From NCBI GenBank assembly GCA_965214615.1, contig OZ243952.1, positions 992,001 through 1,056,000 on the forward strand: DNA of 64,000 bases, read 5' to 3'. Each line of letters opens with the position of its first letter. The stretch's first letter is position 1. The notes under the pieces are model-generated. The model saw only the letters and a program-made list of their open reading frames with translations, made no database searches and was not told the DNA's origin. Both the position numbers and the translations under genes were made by a program. This stretch comes from CBDAUN01 sp965214615 (GTDB taxonomy: Bacteria > Pseudomonadota > Gammaproteobacteria > Arenicellales > JAJDZL01). Positions 35,545 to 45,764 of the stretch are shown here, piece by piece.

Positions 35545-36987
35545 ATGCACAATGTAGACTACGACTCGCTCATACCGAACAATGTCGGGCTGTCCTCGGA
35601 CCGACGGGTGCTGAAGGGCCTGGAGAGGTGGCATCCGGGGTTCAAGCAATGGTGGTGCAGCCTGATTCCGGAACAATTTCAGAAGTCGCTGATCTATTTG
35701 CGTACAGCGGTTTCGGTGAATCCGAAAGGCTGGGCGCAATTTAAATTCGTCAAGATGCCCGAATATCGATGGGGAGTTCTGCTTGCTCCGCAAATTGAAA
35801 ATCGAACAATTCCATGCGGAGAGCACGCCGGAGAGCCGGCATGGCAGGAGGTTCCGGGAGAATATCGGGCGATGCTGCAGCGGCTGATTGTGATTCAAGG
35901 GGATACCGAGCCCGGCTCAGTGGAGCAGCAGCGCCTGCTGGGACTGACTGCGCCGTCTCTGTACGATATGCGAAACCTGTTTCAGGTCAATGTCGAGGAG
36001 GCGCGGCATCTTTGGGCGATGGTCTATTTGCTGCACAAGTATTTTGGCCGCAGCGGCCGCGAGGAGGCCGACGAGTTGTTGCTGCGCCGTTCCGGGTCTG
36101 AGGAAAAGCCCCGTCTACTTGGGGCATTCAACGAATCGACATCCGACTGGCTGTCGTTCTTTATGTTTACGTATTGCACGGACCGCGACGGCAAGATGCA
36201 GCTTGAGTCTCTCGCCCAGTCCGGGTTCGACCCGTTGTCTCGCACCTGTCGCTTCATGCTGACCGAAGAGGCGCACCACATGTTTGTCGGCGAAACCGGC
36301 ATTGCAAGAATCATTCAGCGAACCTGCGAAGCGATGAATCAGGCAGGAATCGATGACCCTTACGACATCGGCAGGGTTCGCGATCTGGGAGTGATCGATC
36401 TTCCTACGATGCAGAAGAAATTGAATTTTCATTATTCGATCTCTCTGGACCTGTTCGGCGGCGAGGTGTCGACCAATGCGGCGAATGCGTTCAATGCAGG
36501 CATCAAGGGCCGCTACCGCGAAAACAAGATTGACGATGACCACAGGCTCGCGGATGCGACGTACCCCGTGCGCCAGTTGGTTGACGGTCGAATCAGGCAA
36601 ACCGAGGTGTCGGCGCTGAAGGCGATCAACATGCGGCTTCGCGATGACTACAGGCGCGACGCTGGCGGCGGCGTTAAGCGCTGGAACAGGCATATCAGGC
36701 GATCCGGCATTGAGTTCGAACTGAAGATTCCCCATGAGGGGTTCAATCGAAAAATCGGCGTGTTTGCCGAACAGCCGATCGATGTCGATGGCAACCTCAT
36801 TTCGCCGCAGGCGTACAAGGCCAGCCAGGGGAACTGGCTCCCCGATGCGTCGGATTCGGACTACGTGCACTCGCTCATGAAACCGTGCCGCGAGCCAGGG
36901 CAGTATGCGAACTGGATTTCGCCTCCAAGCTACGGCGTAGACAACAAGCCGGGCGATTTCGAATATGTCAAGCTGCACGCAGCCTGA
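35545..36987 (+). CDS. boxB: Benzoyl-CoA 2,3-epoxidase, oxygenase subunit
   Basis: A 480-aa class I di-iron protein. All six metal ligands expected from characterised BoxB are present with a two-residue shift: Glu122, Glu152, His155, Asp213, Glu242 and His245 (EEARH, CTDRD and EEAHH). BoxB, with reductase BoxA, adds one oxygen atom across the 2,3-bond of benzoyl-CoA. BoxA is not in the window, so an unlinked reductase must serve. A 236-base gap separates it from boxC; in that gap I see no gene and no clear promoter. Confidence 0.5.
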   Translation: MHNVDYDSLIPNNVGLSSDRRVLKGLERWHPGFKQWWCSLIPEQFQKSLIYLRTAVSVNPKGWAQFKFVKMPEYRWGVLLAPQIENRTIPCGEHAGEPAWQEVPGEYRAMLQRLIVIQGDTEPGSVEQQRLLGLTAPSLYDMRNLFQVNVEEARHLWAMVYLLHKYFGRSGREEADELLLRRSGSEEKPRLLGAFNESTSDWLSFFMFTYCTDRDGKMQLESLAQSGFDPLSRTCRFMLTEEAHHMFVGETGIARIIQRTCEAMNQAGIDDPYDIGRVRDLGVIDLPTMQKKLNFHYSISLDLFGGEVSTNAANAFNAGIKGRYRENKIDDDHRLADATYPVRQLVDGRIRQTEVSALKAINMRLRDDYRRDAGGGVKRWNRHIRRSGIEFELKIPHEGFNRKIGVFAEQPIDVDGNLISPQAYKASQGNWLPDASDSDYVHSLMKPCREPGQYANWISPPSYGVDNKPGDFEYVKLHAA

Positions 36988-37160
36988 TGCTTCGGTATTG
37001 CGGCATGCATGCATCATGCAGGCAAGGTCAGCTCGCAGTCGTCCTCGGTCCGTGCCGGCACAGTCCATGGTGTTTGATATTCGCACGACATTGACAAAGT
37101 TTGCAGATTCCGGCATCGGCTCGCCCGCGCATGCCTTGCGGCACTGACAATTAGAACATT

Positions 37161-40100
37161 ATGGAACGAAAGGGACTGCTTGAAATATTCGCGACCCACC
37201 CGGTGGCGATGAATGTCCTTATGCTGATCATCGTCGGCCTGGGCATTGCTGCGCTGAACCGGATCAATTTTCAGTTCTTTCCCACCTTTGCGCTGCCATT
37301 TGCAACCGTGGAAACCACGTGGCCGGGCGCGTCCTCGGAAGATGTTGAGCAATCAATAACGAATCGCCTTGAGCTTGACCTGAAGAATATGGACAATCTC
37401 AAGTTTATAAGTTCCCATTCGCGCAGCGGAAAATCGCGGATCATTCTTGAATTCAACGATGGAGCGGACATTGGCGGCGCAGTTGACGATGCCAAGCAGA
37501 TTGTCAATCTTGCCGCATCCTCGCTGCCCGAAGACGCAGAACTGCCCGAAGTCATTCAAGTGGATCAGTTCGAGCCGATAGCAACGCTCATCGTAACAGC
37601 CGAGCATACTGATCAATTACGTACGGTTGCGCACAGGTACCGCGAAGAGTTGCTGGCTTCCGGAATTGGAAAAATCGACATTTCCGGATTGCCTGATGAG
37701 GAAATATCAATCCTGATTTCAAGCGAGCGCCTGCGCGAGCTTCAAATGAATCTGAAGCAGGTTGGCGAAAGAATTCGCGCTGCCTCCCTTGATGCTCCAG
37801 TCGGGATTCTGGGTCGTGATGACGCGGCCCGCCAGCTGAGGTTTGTTCAGCAAAGGCGCAGCCAGATCGCATTTGAGGACATACCGATCGTTGCTGACGA
37901 AAACGGCAGCCTGATTAAGCTGGGCGACATAGCCGACATAAAGCGCCGCCCGAAATCGGATCAGGTGTTTGTCCGATTCCAGGGTAGGCCGGCTGCTCTG
38001 CTGGGGCTTAAGCGGTCGCAATCCGCCGATACGTTGAAGAGTACGCAGATTCTATACGACTGGATCGAGATGCGCACGGCAACGATTCCACCGAGTGTGA
38101 GCCTGTTCATTCACGATGACCGTTCGATTGCGCTGCGAGGCCGGTTCGATGTGCTGTTGAAAAACGGCGCTGCCGGACTGCTGCTGGTTCTTGGCGTACT
38201 GTTTGTATTTCTCAACATGCGCCTGGCCTTGTGGGTTGCAGCCGGAATACCGGTTTCCATCCTAGGCGCTGCCGGCTTGCTCTACTTGTTCGGCGGGTCG
38301 TTGAACATGGTGACCATGTTCGCGTTCATCATGACGCTGGGCATCATTGTCGATGACGCAATTGTCGTGGGCGAAGATGCGCTGCGTCGCTTCAAGCAAG
38401 GTTCAAGTTCAGCCGATTCCGTGCAGCGGGCATCGCGCCACATGTTCCTGCCCATCATTGCTGCGTCGGCAACGACAATTTTTGCGTTCACTCCGGTAGC
38501 GATCGTTCCCGGCATTATGGGATCGATCATGTCGAGTCTCGGACTGGTTGTTGTCTGCGTCGTCACCTTGTCTGTGATCGAGGCATTCTTCATTCTGCCG
38601 GGGCATCTGAACCATTCGTTCAAGCGCATTCGCGGAAAGGAGCCGTCCCGGTTCTCCCAGGCGTTTGATAATCTGTACTCCCGTTTCAGGGACGGTATAT
38701 TCACGGACTTGCTCACCGCTTCGATCAACCGGCCGGTGCTGACCATGTCGACCGCTGTGGCCGCGCTGATTCTTACCGTGGGACTGATTTCTTCGGGCAG
38801 GCTGCAGTACACCTTTTTCCCTACGCCGGAGCTGGACAGGATTTTTGCCAACGTGAGCTTTGTTGCCGGCACCCCTAGAGATGAAATTGACCGATTCCTG
38901 TCGCATGCGGAGCAAGAACTGCTCGAAACCGAACAGGAATTGGGCGAGGGACTGATTTCCTCGTATTTCATTCGGCATGGAGCAATTGTTGGAGCAAATG
39001 AGTCGCAAATCAATGGCAATCAGCATGGCTCGATCGTGGTGGAACTGATTGGCGCCGACACCAGGGAAGTCCGGGTGACGCAATTCCTGCGCCATTGGGA
39101 AGACAAGCTTGAACTTGTCCCGGGACTGGAAAATCTCATTGTGTTTACACCGTCAGCCGGTCCCGGAGGTTCGGATATCGAAATCTATTTCAGCGGTGAG
39201 GAGCCTGGAACTGTCAAGCGCGCGGCTGTCGAATTCACCGAGCACCTGAGGTCTTTGGACGGCGTCTACGGGGTCAAGGACGATACCAGCTACGGGTATC
39301 AGCAGCGCGTCATGTCGCTGACCTCCAAAGGCAAGGCGCTGGGGCTTACCGTGAGTGAGATCTCCAGGCAATTGCGTTCAGGAATTGAGGGCGATGCGCT
39401 CCAATCGTTTACTTCCAAGCTGGATGAGATTGATGTGGTCCCGAAACTGCCTGATGCGGAGAGAAACTTTCTTGGCGCGATGGAGAATATCTCGATTACA
39501 TTGGCGTCCGGCCGGTCTGTTCCTCTTTCGGACGTTGTCACGTTCGAGTGGGACAGGGGGTTTGATACGCTGTATCACAAAAACGGCACGTTTTCTATCG
39601 AGGTGACAGGGGAAGTCGATGCTGCAAGCAACAATGCGCGCGAAGTGCTTGCGGACTTGGAAGCCGACACACTCCCTAAAATTGTCGAAAAGTACGGTGT
39701 CGAGTGGGTCTACGGCTCATCGACTGTCGAACAGGCTGAAACCGAGCAGGCGATGCAGCTTGGAGCGGCAATTGCGCTGCTTATGATCTATCTGACGCTG
39801 ACGTGGGTGTTCGGATCCTACGTCTGGCCGATTCTTGTCATGGTGACCATCCCGTTTGGCATCGTAGGTGCCGCATGGGGACACTACATTCTTGGCCTGC
39901 AAATTTCGATCATCACCATTTTCGGACTGATCGGACTGTCTGGCATTGTTGTGAACAATGCCATTGTCCTGATTGTGCGATACAAGCAGAATCTCGCTCA
40001 AGGCATGGAGTCCAAGTCGGCGATGATTGAAGCGTCAAAACGACGACTGAGACCTGTGGTGCTATCGTCCGTCACGACTGTGGTCGGGTTGATGCCATTG

Positions 40101-40304
40101 CTGTTTGAAAAGTCGACGCAGGCGCAGTTTCTGATTCCGATGGCGGTCTCGATTTCTTTCGGACTTGCGTTTTCCACGGTTCTCGTGCTGGTTATTGTTC
40201 CTGCGCTGGTCACTTCGTTTGAAACGCTGCGCGAACGTGTCGGACGGCTGATGTCGTCCGATTCGGCGCATCCTGGTGACGATGTCGCTGAAACGCCCCG
40301 CTAG
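37161..40304 (+). CDS. RND-family efflux permease (HAE-type) 1
   Basis: A 1047-aa inner-membrane transporter with the duplicated RND layout: a first helix near residues 12-32, a large periplasmic loop, helices from 335-480 including IVDDAIVVGEDA with the proton-relay Asp pair (near 397-398), and a repeat of the pattern in the second half (helices from about 870, IVVNNAIVLIVRYKQN near 932). It resembles AcrB-type and related single-gene RND permeases. No adaptor or outer-membrane partner is adjacent. Its place between boxB and the 3-hydroxyacyl-CoA dehydrogenase suggests export of aromatics, but that is only positional. Confidence 0.5.
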   Translation: MERKGLLEIFATHPVAMNVLMLIIVGLGIAALNRINFQFFPTFALPFATVETTWPGASSEDVEQSITNRLELDLKNMDNLKFISSHSRSGKSRIILEFNDGADIGGAVDDAKQIVNLAASSLPEDAELPEVIQVDQFEPIATLIVTAEHTDQLRTVAHRYREELLASGIGKIDISGLPDEEISILISSERLRELQMNLKQVGERIRAASLDAPVGILGRDDAARQLRFVQQRRSQIAFEDIPIVADENGSLIKLGDIADIKRRPKSDQVFVRFQGRPAALLGLKRSQSADTLKSTQILYDWIEMRTATIPPSVSLFIHDDRSIALRGRFDVLLKNGAAGLLLVLGVLFVFLNMRLALWVAAGIPVSILGAAGLLYLFGGSLNMVTMFAFIMTLGIIVDDAIVVGEDALRRFKQGSSSADSVQRASRHMFLPIIAASATTIFAFTPVAIVPGIMGSIMSSLGLVVVCVVTLSVIEAFFILPGHLNHSFKRIRGKEPSRFSQAFDNLYSRFRDGIFTDLLTASINRPVLTMSTAVAALILTVGLISSGRLQYTFFPTPELDRIFANVSFVAGTPRDEIDRFLSHAEQELLETEQELGEGLISSYFIRHGAIVGANESQINGNQHGSIVVELIGADTREVRVTQFLRHWEDKLELVPGLENLIVFTPSAGPGGSDIEIYFSGEEPGTVKRAAVEFTEHLRSLDGVYGVKDDTSYGYQQRVMSLTSKGKALGLTVSEISRQLRSGIEGDALQSFTSKLDEIDVVPKLPDAERNFLGAMENISITLASGRSVPLSDVVTFEWDRGFDTLYHKNGTFSIEVTGEVDAASNNAREVLADLEADTLPKIVEKYGVEWVYGSSTVEQAETEQAMQLGAAIALLMIYLTLTWVFGSYVWPILVMVTIPFGIVGAAWGHYILGLQISIITIFGLIGLSGIVVNNAIVLIVRYKQNLAQGMESKSAMIEASKRRLRPVVLSSVTTVVGLMPLLFEKSTQAQFLIPMAVSISFGLAFSTVLVLVIVPALVTSFETLRERVGRLMSSDSAHPGDDVAETPR

Positions 40305-40397
40305 ACCGGCATTCGGCGTGGTGATTATGGATTTGCAGATGCGCGAATCGGCGCAGCATCCGTCAGCGATTCCTGTCGGGATAAAACCGGCAACTCT

Positions 40398-41768
40398 ATG
40401 ACTGACGCGGATTCGCAAACCGCATTGCCAGACTCGCGGCGCGATTCTGCCATTGGTCATTTGCATCGCGCCGAAAGCGGAGCGCTTGCACCGGATTCGA
40501 TCGCTGAATGCACCCCGTTGCCGGTGCGTAGCGCCGCTGTTGTCGGCGGAGGCACGATGGGGTCGTCGATTGCGTACTTGCTGCAGCGAAGCGGCGTGCG
40601 TGTCGAGATTGCCGAGGTTGACAGCCATGCCGCGGCATCGGCGGAGACCCTAATTTCCGGGCTGTTCAAATCTGCGGTCGATCGAGAACTGCTCTCGCCG
40701 GACGACGCGCAGCGGGGCGAGCGCAGCATCACAACGGTGGTCGGCTGTGAAAACTTGAGCCCGGCCGATTTGGCGATTGAAGCTGTGATCGAAGACGAGT
40801 CGGCGAAAAAATCGGTTTTTGCAGCATTGCAGCGCTGTATGCCGGAGTCGGCAGTTTTAGCGACGAATACTTCATATCTCGACGTCAATGAGATCGCCTC
40901 TGTTCTTGATGATCGGGGACGTGTTGTCGGATTGCATTTTTTCAATCCGGCTCACATGATGAAACTGCTCGAGATCATACGCACCGATGATGTGCGCGAC
41001 AATGTGCTAATGACCGCATTTGCGCTGGCCGCCAGAGTTCGCAAGGTGCCCGTTCTGGCAAAGGTCTGCGACGGCTTTATCGGGAACCGGATACTTGCCA
41101 GATATCGCGAATCAGCAAATATGATGCTGATCGAAGGGGCCTGCCCCTATCAGATTGACAGGGCAATGGTCGATTTCGGCTACCGCATGGGGCCTTACGA
41201 GGTGCAGGATCTTGCTGGGATAGATATCGCCTATGCGAATCTTAAGCGGAAAATCCCGGGCCGCGGGGCGCTCGGCGGATCATTTCGAATGCTCGGCACT
41301 CTTGTCAGAATGGGTCGTCTCGGAAAGAAGGCGAAGGCAGGATGGTACAGGTATCCGGGCGGCGGACTGAAAGCGCAAGACCCCGAGGTGGAGGCGTTGA
41401 TTGTCTCTGAATCGCGCCGTGCGCGAGTCAGGCGACGCAGCTTTGCGCCAGATGAAATCCGTACGCGGCTAGTGTGTGTCATGATAGACGAGGCGTGCTC
41501 CATTCTCGATGAGGGGATTGCGCGTTCAGCTTCGGATGTTGATCTTGTGTCTGTGTACGGCTATGGATTTCCGCGTTGGCGCGGCGGCCTGATGTACTAC
41601 GCGGATCAAATTGGCGCAAAGCAGGTCTTACGGTGCATCGAGCGCTCCTGCGCGCAGGATTTGGGTGCACGCGAACCGTCGGCAGGCCTGTTGAAGGTGT
41701 GCGATGCCGGAAGCGGATTTTCCGATTACTATTCAGCCCTCGGATCGGACCAGCAGATTCGGCCTTGA
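40398..41768 (+). CDS. 3-hydroxyacyl-CoA dehydrogenase
   Basis: A 456-aa NAD-dependent dehydrogenase. After an N-terminal extension of about 40 residues, AAVVGGGTMGSSIAYLL (near 46) starts the Rossmann domain; LATNTSYLDVNEIA and GLHFFNPAHMMKLLEII hold the catalytic Ser/His region; two C-terminal helical domains follow (AKVCDGFIGNRIL; SVYGYGFPRWRGGLMYYAD). There is no enoyl-CoA hydratase domain, unlike FadB/FadJ. In the box route, 3-hydroxyadipyl-CoA must be oxidised to 3-oxoadipyl-CoA, and this enzyme fits that step, with the thiolase at 28.5 kb next. Confidence 0.5.
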   Translation: MTDADSQTALPDSRRDSAIGHLHRAESGALAPDSIAECTPLPVRSAAVVGGGTMGSSIAYLLQRSGVRVEIAEVDSHAAASAETLISGLFKSAVDRELLSPDDAQRGERSITTVVGCENLSPADLAIEAVIEDESAKKSVFAALQRCMPESAVLATNTSYLDVNEIASVLDDRGRVVGLHFFNPAHMMKLLEIIRTDDVRDNVLMTAFALAARVRKVPVLAKVCDGFIGNRILARYRESANMMLIEGACPYQIDRAMVDFGYRMGPYEVQDLAGIDIAYANLKRKIPGRGALGGSFRMLGTLVRMGRLGKKAKAGWYRYPGGGLKAQDPEVEALIVSESRRARVRRRSFAPDEIRTRLVCVMIDEACSILDEGIARSASDVDLVSVYGYGFPRWRGGLMYYADQIGAKQVLRCIERSCAQDLGAREPSAGLLKVCDAGSGFSDYYSALGSDQQIRP

Positions 41769-42500
41769 GGAGTAGCGATTTCGAGGTCGTTCGGCGCAAC
41801 CGACAGTGCAAATCGACCGCCAGTGCCGAATGTGATTTGCGACTTATTTGAGCATGTTGCGGAAGCTGTCAATCTGTACACATCCTAGGGAAGCCTCCTG
41901 CTCCAGCAGATGGAATGTCATTCCGAAGGCCGATCGACCTGGTTTGAATCTCAAGGTTCGGAATTGGCGAGATAATTTCCGTAATCCAGAAGCAAGCTTT
42001 TCCAATGGACCACGAGAATGTCATCTTTGGCAATGAATTCCTGAAGATCGGATGGATGAACTTGGAATGCATCGCATTCAGGATATTTTGACTTGAAGCA
42101 CATCAAGTTCTTGGAATTGCCATTGAAATCGAGCTTGCACTCTATCGCGCAAACAGGCTGCTTGTTTTCCGTGATGCCCAAATCGACTTCGAGCCCCCGC
42201 CCGTTGGGATTGCGTTTGAAAAACTGGTGCGCTGTGTTCCGGCGGCGAAAAACTCACAATACTGACGTTTCATGAGGGCCGCTGATTCGAGGGCAAAACA
42301 AGTCTGCAATATTCAATCGTTTGTGCAAAACGATGAACACTTGAAAGTGAGAACTGCTGTGAGATTTCACGTATGAATTATTTGAGCAAGGGAAGTCGTA
42401 TAATTGTTTTGAATCCGCCAAGCCGAGAATTCTCGGCTGCATCGGACCCAAGCCTGCCTAAATTTAACTCTAAGCCACTTGGTTTGTCTAACCCCATGTG
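41769..42500. other. 730-base gap with a degenerate reading frame
   Basis: Apart from the minus-strand nuclease-domain remnant given separately, no gene is supported. The right part (42260-42480) is AT-rich compared with the flanks and should contain the promoter of the second RND gene; no confident -35/-10 pair was found. Confidence 0.5.
41951..42253 (-). pseudogene. Remnant of a DUF4143-type ATPase C-terminus (PD-(D/E)XK-like)
   Basis: The minus-strand frame encodes about 100 residues reading FFKRNPNGRGLEVDLGI, then PVCAIECKLDF, then a FQVHPSDLQEFI segment. The GxEVDL...IECK pair is the nuclease-like core found at the C-terminus of AAA+ ATPases with DUF4143. A TGA at 42254-42256 closes the frame upstream, and nothing resembling the ATPase domain follows on that strand. 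It is therefore a truncated relic. The family call rests on the short core motif and is moderate. Confidence 0.5.
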
Positions 42501-45500
42501 ATGAAGGAAGGATCCTCAAGTTTAATTGCACTTGCAGTGGCACGCCCGGTAGCGGTTGTCTCGGTCGTTTTGATGATCGTGCTATTTGGCGTCGTGGCGC
42601 TTCAGTCGATTCCGATTCAGCTCGCTCCGGACGTGAACCGGCCGGTGATCACGATCGTGACCCATTGGCCGGGTGCCGCACCTGCCGAGGTAGAGCGTGA
42701 AATCCTAAATCCCCAGGAAGAGGAGCTTGCGGGTCTGGAGAACCTGGGGCAGATTACCGGTCGGGCAGAGTCAGGCCGTTGCCGGATCACTTTGGAGTTC
42801 GATGTCGGCACCAATATGGACAAGGCATTGCTTCTCGTATCGAATCGCCTTGACCGGATTTCGGACTATCCGGATGAAGCCGGATCGCCTCAGCTGAATA
42901 CCGCAGGCAGCGACGACAAGGCGATTGCATGGTTTTCGCTAATCCGCGAGACAGGCAACAATCGACCGATTCATGAATACGGACAATTCGTCGAAGACGT
43001 GATCAAAGAGCGAATCGAGCGTGTCGAAGGTGTTGCCGAGGTGACCGTCTACGGAGGAAGCGATCCGGAAATTCAAATCATCATAGAACCGATGCGTCTG
43101 GCACAGTTTCAACTCACGGTTACCGATGTCATCCGTTCCCTGCGCAATGCCCATGTATCGCTTTCGGCTGGTGATGTGGAAGAGGGCAAGCGTCGCTACA
43201 TCGTGCGCTCCGAAGGGCAATTGCAGAGCATCGAAGCGGTAGCGGACATTGTCATACGCTCTTCGACGGAATTTGCCGGAGGACGGTCCGGCGGCGTGAC
43301 GGTGAGCGATATTGCGGAAATACGTACTTCGCACAAGGACCCGACGGCCATTATCCGCACTTTGGGCGAGCCTGCCATCCCGTTCAACGCCACCCGTCAA
43401 ACCGGCGCCAACGTGATCGAGACCATGGAGGGCATTCGCGAAGCGGTTAAGGACTTGCAGGAAAACCAATTGGCCGGCAGCGGATTGATACTCGAGCAGG
43501 TCTACGACGAAACGGTCTACATCAATTCTTCAATAAACCTGGTGCAGCAGAACATCTGGATCGGCGGGGTGCTGGCTGCTTTGATGATGATGCTGTTTCT
43601 GCGCTCATTCAGGGCTACGCTGACCGTGTCCATCGCCATTCCCGTATCCATAGTCGGTGCATTTGTCGCCATGGCCATGCTGGGACGGTCGATCAACGTG
43701 GTTTCGCTTGCTGGCCTGGCGTTTGCGGTAGGCATGGTCGTGGACGCGGCGATCGTGATATTGGAAAACATTTTCAGATTGCGAGAACGGGGCGAATCGG
43801 CCCGAGCGGCTGCAATACGCGGAGCGCAGCAGGTTTGGGGCGCGGTTTTCGTGTCAGCGCTGACCACGGTAATGGTGTTTATTCCGATTCTGATTTCAGA
43901 TCTTGAGGCCGGGCAGCTGTTTCGCGATATCGCCGTTGCAATTTCAGTGGCAGTCCTTCTGTCGCTGCTCGTGTCGGTCACTGTCATTCCGGCACTGTCC
44001 AGCGCTCTGTTCAAGGACGCCGATGCTGACCGGAGCATCGTTCGCATGCGCATACCGGGAGTGGATTTTCTCGCCGGAAGCTTTATCGAGCTGATTGACC
44101 GGTTCACGCGTCTGCTGATTCGCTACCGGCTGATGGCGTTCGTCTGGGTTGGCGCGGTGTCGCTTGCGGCGGCCGTTTTAGCATTGCGATTCCTGCCGAG
44201 TCTGGAATATCTTCCGGAAGGCAACAACAATCTGATCTTTGGCCTGATCGTTCCGCCGCCGGGCTACAACCTTGAAACCACGACTCAGATCGCCGGAAAG
44301 ATCGAAAACGCAATCCGACCCTATTGGGAGTCGGAGCACGATTCAGGCGGCCCCCCTGACGGAGCGCCCGCCATCAAGCGATTTTTCTTTGTTTCCACGC
44401 GATCGATGATGTTCGTAGGCGGCATTTCATCGGACCCGGAACGAGTCACAGAATTGATCCCGATCATGCAGACTCCGGTTTTCAGCGAGCCTGGGACGTA
44501 CGGATTCATGAGTCAGCCGTCGATTTTCGGCCGCGGAATCGGTGCTGGACGCAAGATCGACCTCGACATTTCGGGCGCTTCCCTGGACGATGTTCTTGCG
44601 GTGGCGACGCGGGCGGCAGGAAAGATTCTTCAAGTCATGCCGCGCTCGCAAGGGCATCAATTTCGTCCGAATCCCGGCTTGGAGCTTGGCGTGCCGGAAT
44701 TGCGGATCATTCCGGACCGGGAGCGGCTGGCGGACAATGGCTTGTCGGCAATGGATTTGAGTATTGCCGTAGATGTGTTCAATGACGGACTGCGCATCGA
44801 TAAGACGATGTATGAGGGTCGTCAGACTGACATCACCCTGCTTGGAGCGGGCGATACGATTACCGCAACTCAGCAGATTGAAAATCTTCCCGTCGTGACG
44901 CCGGCAGGAAGAATTGTTCCGGTCGGTTCAATTGCACATATTGATATTACCGCGGGTCCGACAGAGATTCGTCACCGCGAACGGCTTCGAACCATTACGC
45001 TGGAGATTCGTCCTTCTTCGGCGATCACCATAGAAGAGGCGATTGAACTGATTCAAAGTGAAGTGGTTGCGCCGCTGCAGGACGAGGGTGTCCCTCCAAA
45101 CATAAGATTTGCGCTGTCCGGCACGGCCAATGCGCTGAATGCGACTTGGAATGCAATGGTGATCGATTTGCTGGTTGCCCTGGTCATCGTCTATCTGGTT
45201 ATGGCGATACTGTTCGAGAGTTTTGCCTATCCGCTGATAATTTTGCTCGCGGTTCCGGTCGCTGCCGCTGGCGGGGTCGCCGGACTCGCTGTATTGAATA
45301 CCTATGTTCACCAGCCATTGGACATGCTTACACTGCTCGGATTCGTGATTCTAATCGGAATTGTGGTGAACAATGCGATCTTGCTGGTGCACACATCGCT
45401 GCAGAACATGCGAAGCGGCAGATACGACAGCGGCGAGGCGATCATTCAGGCGACAAGGAATCGAATCAGGCCCATATTCATGTCGACTTTCACCAGCATT

Positions 45501-45716
45501 TTCGGAATGATGCCGCTGGTTTTGTTTCCCGGAGCCGGCTCGGAGCTATATCGCGGTCTTGGCTCGGTTGTCATCGGCGGTCTGTCGCTTTCAGCACTGC
45601 TGACGCTGTTTATGGTTCCGCCTTTGACGGCGATACTGGTTATTCCCTTGGAAGAGCGTCGGCGACGGAGGGCGAAAGCGTCAGCTCCTGCAGTGCTGAC
45701 CAATCCTGTCCGATAA
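42501..45716 (+). CDS. RND-family efflux permease 2
   Basis: A 1071-aa RND transporter. The N-terminus LIALAVARPVAVVSVVLMIV, followed by IQLAPDVNRPVITI and THWPGAAPAEVEREI, is typical; proton-relay residues lie in VGMVVDAAIVILENIFR near residue 412, and the repeat half has IGIVVNNAILLVHTSLQ near 955. It differs clearly from the first RND permease (for example EYLPEGNNNLIF), so it is not a tandem copy. No adaptor gene is adjacent; the only one in the window is at 61.5 kb. ATG is chosen over a GTG one codon upstream. Confidence 0.5.
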   Translation: MKEGSSSLIALAVARPVAVVSVVLMIVLFGVVALQSIPIQLAPDVNRPVITIVTHWPGAAPAEVEREILNPQEEELAGLENLGQITGRAESGRCRITLEFDVGTNMDKALLLVSNRLDRISDYPDEAGSPQLNTAGSDDKAIAWFSLIRETGNNRPIHEYGQFVEDVIKERIERVEGVAEVTVYGGSDPEIQIIIEPMRLAQFQLTVTDVIRSLRNAHVSLSAGDVEEGKRRYIVRSEGQLQSIEAVADIVIRSSTEFAGGRSGGVTVSDIAEIRTSHKDPTAIIRTLGEPAIPFNATRQTGANVIETMEGIREAVKDLQENQLAGSGLILEQVYDETVYINSSINLVQQNIWIGGVLAALMMMLFLRSFRATLTVSIAIPVSIVGAFVAMAMLGRSINVVSLAGLAFAVGMVVDAAIVILENIFRLRERGESARAAAIRGAQQVWGAVFVSALTTVMVFIPILISDLEAGQLFRDIAVAISVAVLLSLLVSVTVIPALSSALFKDADADRSIVRMRIPGVDFLAGSFIELIDRFTRLLIRYRLMAFVWVGAVSLAAAVLALRFLPSLEYLPEGNNNLIFGLIVPPPGYNLETTTQIAGKIENAIRPYWESEHDSGGPPDGAPAIKRFFFVSTRSMMFVGGISSDPERVTELIPIMQTPVFSEPGTYGFMSQPSIFGRGIGAGRKIDLDISGASLDDVLAVATRAAGKILQVMPRSQGHQFRPNPGLELGVPELRIIPDRERLADNGLSAMDLSIAVDVFNDGLRIDKTMYEGRQTDITLLGAGDTITATQQIENLPVVTPAGRIVPVGSIAHIDITAGPTEIRHRERLRTITLEIRPSSAITIEEAIELIQSEVVAPLQDEGVPPNIRFALSGTANALNATWNAMVIDLLVALVIVYLVMAILFESFAYPLIILLAVPVAAAGGVAGLAVLNTYVHQPLDMLTLLGFVILIGIVVNNAILLVHTSLQNMRSGRYDSGEAIIQATRNRIRPIFMSTFTSIFGMMPLVLFPGAGSELYRGLGSVVIGGLSLSALLTLFMVPPLTAILVIPLEERRRRRAKASAPAVLTNPVR

Positions 45717-45764
45717 TCGGGCAGTCGCCAGATCTGCTAATACAGCGAATCAAATCAATTCAAA

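Noticed and set aside
36115..37116. A 333-codon minus-strand frame opposite boxB
   Set aside because: Antisense to a BoxB with all six metal ligands; no recognisable protein features.
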